Below, one piece after another: positions 34,508-44,847 of a stretch of 64,000 bases of DNA. The stretch's first letter is position 1; each line of letters opens with the position of its first letter. This DNA is from Populus alba (taxonomy: Eukaryota > Streptophyta > Magnoliopsida > Malpighiales > Salicaceae). Below the pieces are notes generated by a model. The model searched no databases. It was given only the letters and a program-made list of their open reading frames with translations, and was not told where the DNA came from. The stretch spans positions 13,373,493 to 13,437,492 of the forward strand of contig NC_133287.1 of the NCBI RefSeq assembly GCF_005239225.2, in the 5' to 3' direction. The position numbers and the translations under genes are program-made.

Positions 34508-35974
34508 TAAGTTCCTTTGTGCTGGTAAGGGAACAAGACTCCAAGTGCCCTAAGTATGTAATGCATTAAGTTCATCTTGCATGGCCTATAACCACACAGG
34601 AGCTTTGATGGCAGATTTGTAAGTTGTTGGCTCTGTCAAAGATATATCAACCAGGCTAGAATCCTGAATACTGGCTAAGAAAGCCTTCCTTTTATGAATG
34701 CCACTTTTGCTTCTGGTTTGCATGGGATGCAAATTGAGAGGAGGAATGGTCAGGACCACTTGCAAGTTGTCAGGATTAAACATAGAAGAACTTATACTGA
34801 AAGCAAGTGCCACAGGAGGAGGAGAAAAAGCTTGCATGGAAGCAGTAATGGATGGAGAACTAGGAGAAACTGCAGATAAACTAGGTGGATGTTGGGAAGG
34901 GGAACCAGGGCTGGAAGAAATAACTGTGTTCTCTGTATTAACAAGAAGCATAGGACATGTGGAGGAAGAAGAGGGTGGTGAGGACTGAGCAGTGAGCGAG
35001 GATTGTGAGAATTCAAGATATGGAAAGTGTGTTTCATCAAATACAACATGTCTGGAAACAAACAAACACATAGTAAGAACATAATAACACAAATAACCTT
35101 TGTACTTGATGCCATATCCAAGAAACATACACTTGGAAGTTTTGGGTTGTAGTTTGTTATGGTTATAAGGACCAAAAAGAGCAAAACATGCACAACCAAA
35201 TATCCTAAGGTGATTAAGATCTAGAGAAGACCCAAATAACATCTCAAAAGGAGACTTGTGAAGAAGAACAGGAGTTGGCATACGGTTGATGAGGTATGTA
35301 GTTGTTAAACATGTATAAGACCAAAATTGAGATGGTGGTTTAGCTGTGTGCGTGATTGTGGTTTCCATAATATGTTTATGTTTCCTCTCAGCCACCCCAT
35401 TTTGTTCAGGAGTGAGTGGGCAAGAAAGGTGATGGACAATGCCTTTGTCAAGAAGAAATTGTTTTAAGCGATGGCATGTATATTCCCCCCTATCAAACTG
35501 CAGAATTTTAATAGTAGCTGAATATTATGTAACCAAAAAGGAATAGAATGCAGCAAACGTAGAGAACAAATTAGACTTATTTATTAGGGGAAACAACCAG
35601 CAAAAACGTGTACATTCATCAACAAAGATAGTATAATATCTATAACCATCCACTAAGATACACGGTGTAGGTCCCCATAAGTCAGTATGGATAGTAGAAA
35701 AAGGAGTAGTAGAGTTATGATGATGCAAAGAAAAGGGCAGTTTGCTAATTTTCCCTGCAAGACAGGGATGGCACATCATAGGGGAAGAAGATTTGGGAAC
35801 ATCAATATGAGCTTTATTCAACATAAGGGAGACAACAGAATTTGTGGGATGTCCTAACCTATGGTGCCATAGATTGGACTGAACTAGTTGGCCAAGAAAA
35901 GCCTGAGCTGGCAAAGGCTGAGTGGAAGATAAGGATGAAGATGCATGGATAGGATATAGGCCATTACTGCACAA
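34508..35974 (-). pseudogene. Copia K integrase
   Basis: Two main pieces in one frame (35974-35525 and 35395-34586), joined across a single stop. The first has the pre-integrase motif LWHRRLGH-type (LWHHRLGHPTNSVV), the zinc-binding CHPCLAGK and the first catalytic Asp in HTDLWGP. The second has QNGVAERKHKHI (the catalytic Glu) after a FDRGEYT site (second Asp) lying between the pieces. The C-terminal part (RIFGCACFALF, KCMFLGYG) leads into the variable linker before RT. Confidence 0.85.
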
Positions 35975-36234
35975 GCCTCTGTAAAGAATCCTCCTTGTGG
36001 CTTTGTCCTAAATCCAAAAGCAAGAGGCATAAAAAATAAGCCAGCAGTTATTATCAAGGCAGAGCCGATGGACTGATAATAAATTCTGAGTTATTTAAGG
36101 AACAAGTAGCACAGAATTTAACTTGAGTGAAGACATAGAAGAATTAATGATAGACTGACCAACATGAGATACTGTCAAACCTTCACCATCGGCAGTATGG
36201 ATTGTGTCAGCTGTTGGATATGGTGAGGCCAATG

Positions 36235-37565
36235 TCAGATTTTCACATAAGTTGTCATATGATTGGTTGCACCAGAATCAGTGAGCCAGACTTGAGATGA
36301 TCCTGAAGAAGGGGATGTTATAGGTGCACAGTGAAGCATAGTGTGCATGGCTTGCATGGTAGGCTGAGGTGAAGCATAGTGTTGGAAAGGTGAAGGAGCT
36401 CGATATGAGGAATGTTGCATAGCTGGTGATTGGATAGGATAAGACTGTTGAGAAGGATAAGCAGTAGTAGAATGCATTCCAATATAGTTTTTGGTCCTTT
36501 GTCATTATAGAAACAAAACCAGTAGTGTGAATTAAGACGGCCACATATATGACACTTGGATTTTTGATAAGTAGAAGCATCACAAAACAGGGCAGTATGA
36601 CCCTCAGTATTGCATAATTGATAGATTTGCATCATAGATGGAGAATGACTGCGAGACTGCTGATTAGGAGAAAGGCCAAGAACTCCAGGATTAGAGTGTG
36701 GGGGTTCATGTGGCATAGAAGAAAACATCGGTTTAGAGTGAAAGTGTTTAGTTCGCTGATTAAATTGACCTCTACCAGTGTTTCTGTTCCCATTATAAGG
36801 CTTAAAACCTCTATTAACATTTGAAGATGAGCTATGATTTACAGGAAAACCTGTAGTTACAGCCATTGCTGTTAGTAGAGGAGAATTAGTTGATGCTTCT
36901 ACCATCTCTTCCTCTATAAGCAACTGTGAACGAAACTCATGTAGGGAGATCACACTATCATGTCCCCTTATAACACATCTAAATGTGCAGATGTGTTATA
37001 TTCAATAGGCAAGCCATTTAAGGCAAGAATGACTATATCTTCATCAGCAAAGTAGACACCAGCAGCAGAGAGATAGTCCCTAGCTTAATTCCTTGATATG
37101 ATGAAGATATTATGAAACCAAATCTGCTCCTTTCTTGATTGTTTGAAGATTTGATTTCATCTAGAAAATACTAGTTCTGGATACCGTTGAAAATTGTTCC
37201 TTCAGTCGATTCCACAGATCCTTGGAGCTAGTGCTGCCAATTGCACAAGACATAGCAATAGGTGATAATGTAGCAGTGATCAATTGCATCATGGCTATGT
37301 CATGCATTTTCTAGACTATGAATTCATCATTTTGAGAAGAAGAAGTGGTGCCAGATTCACACGTAGTTGAGCTGAGCTGAGGTGGACAATGAGTTGATCC
37401 ATCAACATATCCCATAATGCCATTGCTTTCAAGCAAAAGTTGCATCTGAAAGTTCCAATTAAGATAATTGGAATCATCCAGCTTGACATTAACTGATGTA
37501 GGAATAAAAGAAATGAGAGCTGTGATTGGAGATTGCAGAAGTTGAAGTTGTGAGGCAATCACCAT
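36235..37565 (-). pseudogene. Copia K gag and protease start
   Basis: The gag begins at 37565 (VKLDDSNYLNWNFQMQLLLE, the typical copia N-terminus) and continues through stops and shifts to the frame 36953-36318, with an Asn/Arg/Gly-rich part and a knuckle region in which the first Cys is replaced (YQLCNTEGHTALFC). The frame 36477-36235 ends with WLTDSGATNHMT, the copia protease active site. Not translatable as one protein. Confidence 0.82.
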
Positions 37566-37667
37566 TGAAAGGTTATCAGATTATCAACCAAGAAGCAGAA
37601 TGCGAAGAAGAAGAAGCAGAGATTATGTGGAAGCAATAAGAAATGGATGATCAAGCATGAGGAAAAA

Positions 37668-37679
37668 GCTCTGATACCA
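37668..37679 (-). other. Copia K primer binding site
   Basis: TGGTATCAGAGC on the minus strand, directly after the 5' LTR; complementary to the 3' end of initiator tRNA-Met, the usual copia primer. Confidence 0.9.
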
Positions 37680-37921
37680 TGTTAATATGTATCTGTTGTT
37701 GTATATGCAGAGAGATTGAGTGAGAGACAAGAAAGAGAGAAAATGAAAGAATTTTTGCTTTCTATTATTTCATACATCTTGATCTACTTTAGTTAGTTAG
37801 TTATATATTTATACATGCAGCTATAACAACTTTAACTGCATGTAACTAACTCTGCTAACTAACTAACTAACTAAGAGCTAACTAACTAACAAACTGATGA
37901 TGAGTGCACTGTACTCTAAAA
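37680..37921 (-). repeat. Copia K 5' LTR
   Basis: 242 bp, close to the 3' LTR but with about a dozen visible differences, so the insertion is not very recent. The terminal TG has become TT on the minus strand. Confidence 0.92.
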
Positions 37922-37926
37922 GACAA
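37922..37926 (+). repeat. Target-site duplication, right copy (copia K)
   Basis: GACAA, matching 33342-33346. Confidence 0.85.
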
Positions 37927-38520
37927 CATATGAAAAGGATGTCTTGTGGAGTAAAATTTTTTGGGTTTAAGTGTACCAGTTCGTGGTAGAGGCAAGAGTG
38001 TAGGTTCATTACTAGGATATGAAGATAAAAGGGGTAGCCTAGAATCGGTAATAGGAGTTTTAGAAGGAACAAGGTTTGCAGGCATTGAACTGGATGTGTG
38101 TGTGACACTGATGTTGACCTCGGTACTTGAATAGGTGAAAAATCATTATTTTTTGAAAGATGGGAGAAGAAACTTTCAGAGCATATTGATAATGGAATAG
38201 AAGTTGAGAATTTAAAAGGAGAAGACAAGTCAGAAGGAGTAAAATCATTCTTGACTGGGGATTCTTAAACCATATTAGCTGATGAAAAAGAGTTCTCATC
38301 AGAGATAACATTACATGAAATGTCAAATCTACCGATGTTTAAGTGTAGACATCTATATCCTTTTTCTTGTATAGAGTATTCTAGAAAAATACATTTTTTT
38401 ACTTTTAAAACATAGCTTATGTTTTTCACATGTTGAGAGTAAATAATAAGAACTACATCCAAAAACATAAACATGTAGATCACTATACTTAGGAACTAAT
38501 TGCTAGGATATCAAAGGACC
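37927..38520 (-). pseudogene. Old Ty1/copia integrase C-terminal remnant
   Basis: Minus-strand frames show YVLKVKKCIFLEYSIQEKGY (the KCVFLGYS-QKGY motif after the copia integrase core), then FDISCNVI, then the Ser/Pro-rich linker. It continues at 33341 across the copia K insertion. The upstream integrase core and LTR are not visible; a plus-strand LTR begins at 38578. Confidence 0.8.
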
Positions 38521-38577
38521 TAGTATTGCCACATGTCAATAGATTAAAGAATCAAGTGGTTAAAATATTTTTAGTAT

Positions 38578-38789
38578 TGTTAGACAATTAAGAAAGTCTC
38601 TTAGCATTGATGAGTAAAAATAAAAGAGTGGTTAGAAAACATGAAAAAGCTTCTAACTATAGCTTGATATAAAGGTATGTAACTGTGTGAAAAATGATTA
38701 ACAAGAATACAATCTATCCTTCTCTCTCCATTCATCAGAAACTCTCTCTTTATTTCTCTGTCTGCTTCTGTGTAGTTCTACTATCTTCA
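38578..38789 (+). repeat. Copia P 5' LTR
   Basis: 212 bp, TGTTAGAC to ATCTTCA, followed two bases later by the PBS TGGTATCAGAGC (38792-38803). A TATAAAGG box lies near 38670. I see no matching 3' LTR in the window. Confidence 0.75.
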
Positions 38790-38791
38790 TA

Positions 38792-38804
38792 TGGTATCAG
38801 AGCT
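38792..38804 (+). other. Copia P primer binding site, left inversion junction
   Basis: TGGTATCAGAGCT. The next base already belongs to the inverted protease coding sequence, not to a leader. The near-reverse-complement AGCTCTGAAACCA is at the other junction (56682-56694). Confidence 0.8.
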
Positions 38805-39287
38805 TAAGAAAGGAGTAGCCAAGCTGAGTTGAGCCAAATCAAAGGTCATATAAGTGCTTGCTCCAGTATCAGCCACCCAAAATTGCTCATGTGGTGTAGA
38901 AGAAGGAAAGTTTGCATGCATGGTACTAAGATTGGTGGAAGGAGGTCTGCCTTGATAAGAGAAGTTGCCTCTATAATAACATTGAATAACAAAATGCCTA
39001 AATTTCTAGCAAATCTAACATTGGACTGAAGAGGTAGGAGTAGAAGGTTGATTGTGTTGTTGATAACAATTAGCAACTACATGACATTTCTTGCTATATA
39101 TTTGACAAGGAGGAATGTTAGTGCTAGGACTAAGAATGCCAGGACTAGAAGAAGGGTGAACTTGATAAGATTGTGGACCAGATTGGCAAGGACCACGACC
39201 TCGGCCACGACTCTTAAGATAAGAGCCTTGATTGCCAGAATAACCACCATTGGTGAACATTGCATTAGGACCATTGAAACCACCAGT
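38805..39287 (-). pseudogene. Copia P gag C-terminal part and protease start (inverted segment)
   Basis: Minus-strand frame with a Gly/Arg/Asn-rich region (GGFNGPNAMFTNGGYSGNQG, RGRGRGPC), a decayed first knuckle and a second knuckle region in another frame, then FWVADTGAST, the copia protease active site, ending at LATPFLSS. It is the 3' part of the gag whose 5' part is at 55977-56486; the Ogre element separates them. The next residues of this protease are found on the opposite strand at 56695. Confidence 0.85.
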
Positions 39288-39292
39288 GGATC
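39288..39292 (+). repeat. Target-site duplication, left copy (Ogre-like element)
   Basis: GGATC, repeated at 55972-55976. Confidence 0.9.
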
Positions 39293-41103
39293 TGTCACAC
39301 CCCATAAAAAAAATTTTTAAGGGCACGACATCGGCTGGCGATTTTCGTTGTGTTCTAAGGATTTGGTTCTTTGGAGTCGCCACCTAGTATTTGGTCACTA
39401 GGAACCCTAACTGGTCTTTCAGAGATTCTAAGGCAAGGGACTGGTTGCGTAAAGGGAAGGTACTAGCACCCCTAGTACGCCCTACCTAAGGTAAGCTGCT
39501 TGGTGTTTGGTTTGCTCTATAGTCTATGGTGTGTTGGCGTTTTCTAAACCCGTCAATTCGTAAATCGCAAGGAAAAGAGAATAAAAAGAACGAAGAAAAT
39601 TTCACAATTCCTAAAAAATTACTTTTCACGGCTCGTAAACCGTGGAGAAAAAAAAAATAATTTTGAAATATCCTCGATTGCAGCCAAAGCTTCTTTCAAA
39701 CATGTGCGTTGATTTATTACTCCCGATAATATTTTGGATGTTCGTCCTTTTAAGGATTTCTTCATCCAAACATTAGCGGTGAACAATAATCACAACTTCT
39801 CCTCCCAAAATAAGATTTTTATATTTTTTTGGAATATTGGCCCATACCCTTTGGAGTTTTACAAACGGGTTGTAAAATCCACAAATGCAAAAAATGATTT
39901 TTGTGTTTAAGAAATCTATGCGAAAACACATTTTCAAAAGCTTCCAATATTTTTTTTTATTAAAAGAACATTCAAAACAGGCTAGTGTATTGGCCGTATG
40001 CATGAAAACAAAACATTTTTTTTTTTTACGAAAACAGGTGTTTTTTTTAAATACTGAAAATTATATCCCCATAGTATAAAAAAAACAACTCAATATATAC
40101 CAAGAACAACAATATATTTTTTTACTTTTCAAATTTTTTTATTTTTTTTTATATTTTTTTAAAAAAAAAATATATATACACACACATGCATAATATAATA
40201 ATATAATAATATAATATAATATATTAAATGGGCTGGGCCGGCCCAATTAATTGGGCCGGACTCCAGCCCCAAAAGACGTTGGGCCGGACTCGCAATCTGG
40301 GCCAGACCGGCCCAGCCCCAAATCATTGGGCCAGACCCTGTCTGGCCCAAAAGAAAAAAAGAAATGAACGGGGGGGAATTATTTTCCCCCCATGCCTCCT
40401 GCATGCAGAAACGATTCTGCATGCAGGAGGCCAAACCACGCCGGCCTCACAATAAAATGCAGGGGGGTCAGGATGGCGTACCTGGCGCGGCGGAGACGGT
40501 GGCTTGCTGGCGGTGCTGCGGTGGAGCGGCTCGTGGATGGCGGTTTAGGGCGGCGTTGCTGCTGTTTCAGTGGCGAAAAATTCTTCCTCCTCCCTTCTCC
40601 TTCGTTTTTTTTTCGTTCTCAGTGGCTGTCGGTTCTTGGTTTGGTTTTGGGTTTTTTTTTTTGGTTTCGGTTTCTTTCTTCTTGGTTTGTTTCTGCTCTT
40701 CTCTCTCTATTCGGGTCGTTCTCTCTCCTTCTCTCTCCCGGTCCTCTCTCTCTCAACTGTCTCGGTTTTTTTGTTGTTTTTTTTTTTTCGGGTCACTCCA
40801 TCGGTCCTCCTCCCTCTTCTCACTCTGCTTCTTCTCTATTTATAGGCAATATCGGGGCATGCATGGGGGAACAAGGCGTGCTGGTCGGCAGGCGCCGCTG
40901 CCAAGGTGCTTCTCTCGGGTTCGGTGGCGCGGCGGGTGGTCGGCCAGCGGCTTCGGCTTCGGGGGTCCCAAAGTGTGGGGCGTCGGGCCATGGCACGTGA
41001 GGAGAGAGGCGGGGACAAAAACCCCGGTTTTCCTCTCCTCTGCTACGCCTGCGGGGGGGAAGAAGAAGAGAAACAGTGCCGTTCAAAACGGCACCGTTTG
41101 GTC

Positions 41104-41134
<31 letters not shown>

Positions 41135-41862
41135 CATGAAACGGCGTCGTTTTGGAGAAAACGCGCCGTTTCAATTAAATTTGGCGCCAGAAATGCGCCA
41201 ACGTTCACATCAGTCCCCCAATTATTTTTGTGCCTTTCAATTACGTCCCTGACAATTTCGGTCTTGTCCGCCAAGTTGGCCGCCTTTTCCACTTTGGTCC
41301 TTGGCCTCTAAATTATGCAATTTAGCCCTCAATTGATCAATAAACTTCCAATTTCTTCAATTAGGCCCCTCAATCAACTCCAAACAGCCCCCCTATCTTT
41401 GCGCCTTTTCCAAATTGGTCCCTGGTTTCGGATTTTCACAATTAAACCCCTAATTGGCCATTAAACTTCAATATTTATGCAATTAAACCCCTGATTTCAC
41501 TTAATAAATTCCTAAAAAATCATAATTTGGCCCCAGGACTTTAATTTCTTCAATTTAAAGCCCAAATTGACTTAAAAAATCAATTTTCTTGCAATCAAAT
41601 CCCCTATAAATCCAATAAAAAAACAATTAAACCCATAAACATCCAAATTTGGGCTTCTCTCCTCAAAATTCAAAATTTTCTTCTCAATAGGGTTCTCATC
41701 CTTCAAGAATATTTTGTCAAAAATCCAATCTTTGTATCTTTATTACTCCTTGACCAATTTTTCTGACCATTTTCCGAGCGTTCTGCCTCTTGTCATTTTT
41801 CTAACCTTCTTTGGCTATTTATTTTATTTATTTTTGTGGGGACCCAAAAATGGGTTACAACA
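39293..41862 (-). repeat. Ogre-like 3' LTR
   Basis: 2570 bp. Read on minus it starts TGTTGTAACCC (41862) and ends GGGGTGTGACA (39293). It contains a CCTATAAATAG promoter box (40836-40844), imperfect ACGGCG-type palindromes (41080-41175), a long T-run and a cluster of perfect inverted repeats (40238-40431). Long open frames on both strands in its GC-rich middle are composition effects. Confidence 0.95.
40238..40431. repeat. Cluster of four perfect inverted repeats in the LTR
   Basis: Four perfect hairpin-capable sequences in 194 bp. First, a 22-bp palindrome 40238-40259. Second, GGGCCAGAC-cct-GTCTGGCCC at 40328-40348. Third, GGGGGGAA (40371-40378) with TTCCCCCC (40384-40391). Fourth, 17-bp arms 40394-40410 and 40415-40431 around ACGA. 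All recur in the other LTR (from 54330). Confidence 0.88.
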
Positions 41863-41876
41863 GATGCCCCCTCTTT
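41863..41876 (-). other. Ogre-like polypurine tract
   Basis: Minus-strand AAAGAGGGGGCATC directly before the 3' LTR start; the expected plus-strand primer site. Confidence 0.85.
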
Positions 41877-42004
41877 ATAAAGCTTACGGAGCAGAGGTTT
41901 TGCGCAGTAAGATTTATAAAGATAAACCAAAACTGAACTCTCGAAACTGATTTGGTTGGAGCTTGATCGCTCTGAAACTCTTTCTTTACAACAATCCTCT
42001 TCGG

Positions 42005-42805
42005 CCATCGGAATCCCATCTGGAAATTCCCTTTAACAAAAATGAAATATGAGGTCCCTTCTGGCGACCCCTTTTTGAAAAATATCGAAATGCGAGATCC
42101 CTTCTGGCGATCTCCTTTAATCAAACTCATAATCCCATCTGGGATTCCTATTAACAAACATGAAGTATGAGGTCCCATCCGGTGACCTCCCAAAATAGTG
42201 AAATGCGAAACCCCTTCTGGCGATTTCAAACAACCTGGAATCCCATCTGGCGATTCCTTTTAACCAACAATAAGTGTGAGGTCCCATCTGGCGACCTCCA
42301 CAATAGTGAAACACGAGACCCCTTCTGGCGATCTCAAGCAACCCGGAATCCCATCTGGCGATTCCTTTTAACCAACGTGAAGTGTGAGGTCCCATCTGGC
42401 GACCTCCATAATAGTGAAACATGAGATCCCTTCTGGCGATCTCCAGCAACCTGGAATCCCATCTGGCGATTCCTTTTAACCAACAAAGTGTGAGGTCCCA
42501 TCTGGCGACCTCCACAATAGTGAAACACGAGATCCCTTCTGGCGATCTCAAGCAACCTGGAATCCCATCTGGCGATTCCTTTTAACCAACATGAAATACG
42601 AGATCCCATCTGGCGACCTCCAAATAGTGAAACACGAGATCCCTTCTGGCGATCTCAAACAACATGGAATCCCATCTGGCGATTCCCTTTTATTCAAAGC
42701 TGAAATATGAAGTCCCTTCTGGCGATCTTCATCGAAAAACGAGATCCCTTCTTGCGATCTCTTTTAACCAAACAACTTGGAATCTCATCTGACGATTCCC
42801 TTTTA
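42005..42805 (-). repeat. Hairpin minisatellite in the Ogre 3' region, ~107-bp higher-order unit
   Basis: About 22 modules of 32-38 bp. Three module types alternate, giving a period of 106-108 bp between GGAATC modules at 42237, 42345, 42453, 42559 and 42666. Each module is a 6-bp stem around a 9-base loop CC(A/T)TCTGGC: GGAATC with GATTCC, GAGGTC with GACCTC, GAGATC with GATCTC. Tandem repeats in the 3' untranslated region are known for Tat/Ogre elements; the paired stems are what I see here. It is non-coding and the repeats cause spurious open frames. Confidence 0.92.
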
Positions 42806-43476
42806 CCAATTGCTATCGATGTCGTTCTTCCTGTTGGCAGGGTCTGAAAAATATTATCTTCTCTTTTTTCTGTTCTAGACTCAACTCAATAATTCTTTCT
42901 TCATCCACAATCTCGTTAGAATGCACTAAGATCTCCTCCTGTAACGATAAAAAAACATACGTGCAGTGACTTTATGATTAGATGCAATGCATGCATTCGT
43001 ACCTGGTTTTGAAACATAGGCCCCCATCCTCTTTTCTATGTTCATGAGACTTCCTCGTAACATGAGCATGCTTTTGAAGTCGTATGCCGGATTCATTTCT
43101 CGTGTTGCCTTTTTTCTTATCATATTCTTGGAGAAAAAGTATTTGACTTTCCTCAAGTAGCCCTTTTCTCAAAATGTAAGACTTGTTCTTGCTTTTATGT
43201 CATTGCTTTTGTCAAATGCTTTAGCTTGGTTTTCAAATCTATAGGCTTCCGTAAAAACTTTTCATAAAACATCTTGTATTGCCCCCAGTGTAGAGGTGTG
43301 ATCCTAGTTTGAGCTTTTATATAGAGAAGAAATTCGTTCAGTCGATGCTAAACTTTTTAAATGAGTGAGGAGATGCACTGTTGGGATTAATGCAAAAAAA
43401 TGATTGTTGTGAGATCAATGCACAAAAGGAAAGAAATCAATGGCCAAACTTTGCTTTATTAATTTAGGGAACTACA
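42806..43476. other. Ogre 3' untranslated region
   Basis: Between the integrase stop and the minisatellite. No coding frame above about 75 codons; nothing else recognised. Confidence 0.7.
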
Positions 43477-44847
43477 TCAAGCGTAATATCTTTTTACAGA
43501 GTCAGAATTCACAGGCCGAGCTAGATCTTCTCCATCCATTCTAGCTAACTTCAACGCTCCTCCTGAGAATGCCTTTGTTACTACATAAGGACCCTCGTAA
43601 TTTGGTGCCCATTTGCTTCGATCATCTCCTGGTAATGACAATATTTTCTTCAATACTAGATCCCCTTCTTGAAACATACGCGGTCTAACATTCTTATCAT
43701 ACGCCTTAGCCATTCGTTTCTGGTAAAGTTGGTGATGACATATTGCGGCCATCCTCTTCTCACTGATCAAGTTCAATTGCTCGTATCTCACTCTGGCCCA
43801 CTCGGCCTCTTCTATCTCAGAATCTATTAACACTCTTAACGATGGGATTTCCACTTCCAAAGGCATCACTGCCTCCATACCGTATACCAAAGAATATGGG
43901 GTAGTCCCTGTTGAGGTTCGAACTGCGGTGCGATATGCATGAAGGGCAAATGGTAACATCTCATGCCAATCCTTATAGGTGACTACCATCTTCTGAACAA
44001 TCTTTTTGACATTCTTGTTAGCAGCTTCTACCGCCCCATTCATCTTTGGTCTATATGGCGAAGAATTGGAATGCTTGATTTTCCATTTAGTGCAGAGCTC
44101 TATTATCATCTTGCCGTTGAAATTCTGGGCATTATCAGTTATAATCTGTTCTGGGGGACCATACCGACATATCAAATCTCTCTCAATAAATTTCTTCACC
44201 ACTTTTTGTGTCACATGAGCAAATGACCCGGCTTCTACCCATTTTGTGAAGTAGTCAATAGCCACGAGGATAAATCTATGACCATTGCTCGCTTTTGGGT
44301 TTACAGGTCCAATCACATCAATTCCCCACATCGCGAAAGGCCATGGAGATGTTAAGTTAAACAGAGGAGCTGGTGGCATATTGACCTTATCACTGTAAAT
44401 TTGACATTTGTGACATTTTCTGACATAGTTGATACAATCTTTTTCTAGTGTCATCCAAAAATAACCAGCCCTTTGGATTTTCCTTGCCATCATGTGCCCG
44501 CTAGCATGGGTTGAGCAAATCCCCTCATGGACCTCTCTTAATGCCTTTCTAGCATCTGCTTCCTCCAAACACCTTAACAGGGTACCATCAAATGATCTTT
44601 TATATAAAATCTCTCCATCTAAATAGAAGTCTATAGCCAACCTTCTCAAGGTTTTCTTATCCGTTTTAGAAGCTCCCACCGGATATTCCTGATTCCGCAC
44701 AAGATTCTTGATATCGTAATACCAAGGTTGTCCGTCCACCTCTCCTTCGACTAAACAACAGTGCGCTGGATCATTTCTAATATCAATGTGTACCGGTTGT
44801 ACCTTGCATTTGAGGTCAATGGTAGTCATAGCAGCTAGTGTGGCCAA
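43477..44847 (-). CDS. Ogre-like integrase (end of pol)
   Basis: 456 codons as read from the first in-frame ATG, which lies inside the frameshift overlap; the true frame continues from the RT-RNase H piece. Residues 1-10 (ATLAAM) finish the second RNase H. A zinc-binding region follows (H114/H118-like His, then C145 and C148 in CHKCQ). The catalytic triad is D177 (WGIDVIGP), D238 (ITDNAQNF) and E274 (NGAVEAANKN), with the 35-residue spacing of DD35E integrases. The end (EGDLVLKKILSLPGD, WAPNYEGPYVV) is the usual GPY/F-like C-terminus. It inserts cDNA into the host chromosome. Confidence 0.93.
   Translation of the reverse strand: MATLAAMTTIDLKCKVQPVHIDIRNDPAHCCLVEGEVDGQPWYYDIKNLVRNQEYPVGASKTDKKTLRRLAIDFYLDGEILYKRSFDGTLLRCLEEADARKALREVHEGICSTHASGHMMARKIQRAGYFWMTLEKDCINYVRKCHKCQIYSDKVNMPPAPLFNLTSPWPFAMWGIDVIGPVNPKASNGHRFILVAIDYFTKWVEAGSFAHVTQKVVKKFIERDLICRYGPPEQIITDNAQNFNGKMIIELCTKWKIKHSNSSPYRPKMNGAVEAANKNVKKIVQKMVVTYKDWHEMLPFALHAYRTAVRTSTGTTPYSLVYGMEAVMPLEVEIPSLRVLIDSEIEEAEWARVRYEQLNLISEKRMAAICHHQLYQKRMAKAYDKNVRPRMFQEGDLVLKKILSLPGDDRSKWAPNYEGPYVVTKAFSGGALKLARMDGEDLARPVNSDSVKRYYA

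Larger units (their letters stand above)
33347..37921 (-). mobile_element. Ty1/copia retrotransposon K, deletion derivative
   Basis: 4575-bp element on the minus strand with 241/242-bp LTRs, a PBS matching the initiator-Met tRNA type (TGGTATCAGAGC) next to the 5' LTR, a purine tract before the 3' LTR and a 5-bp duplication. It encodes gag, protease, integrase and RT-RNase H in the copia order, but the RT catalytic core is deleted and several stops interrupt the frame. It is non-autonomous now. It is inserted into an older copia of the same orientation. Confidence 0.92.

Noticed and set aside
40364..41311. Open frame of 315 codons (+), and similar frames at 40392-41137 and 54343-55278, as possible genes
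   Set aside because: They lie in the GC-rich middle of the Ogre LTRs, exist on both strands in several frames, change length with homopolymer runs, and show only low-complexity Phe/Ser/Arg sequence.
42117..42609. Repeat-encoded proteins in the 3' minisatellite
   Set aside because: Open frames follow from the repeat unit; no start context or domain, and it lies outside the Ogre coding order.
42005..42805. CRISPR-like array
   Set aside because: Repeats are diverged modules without unique spacers, inside a plant retrotransposon; the organism is eukaryotic.
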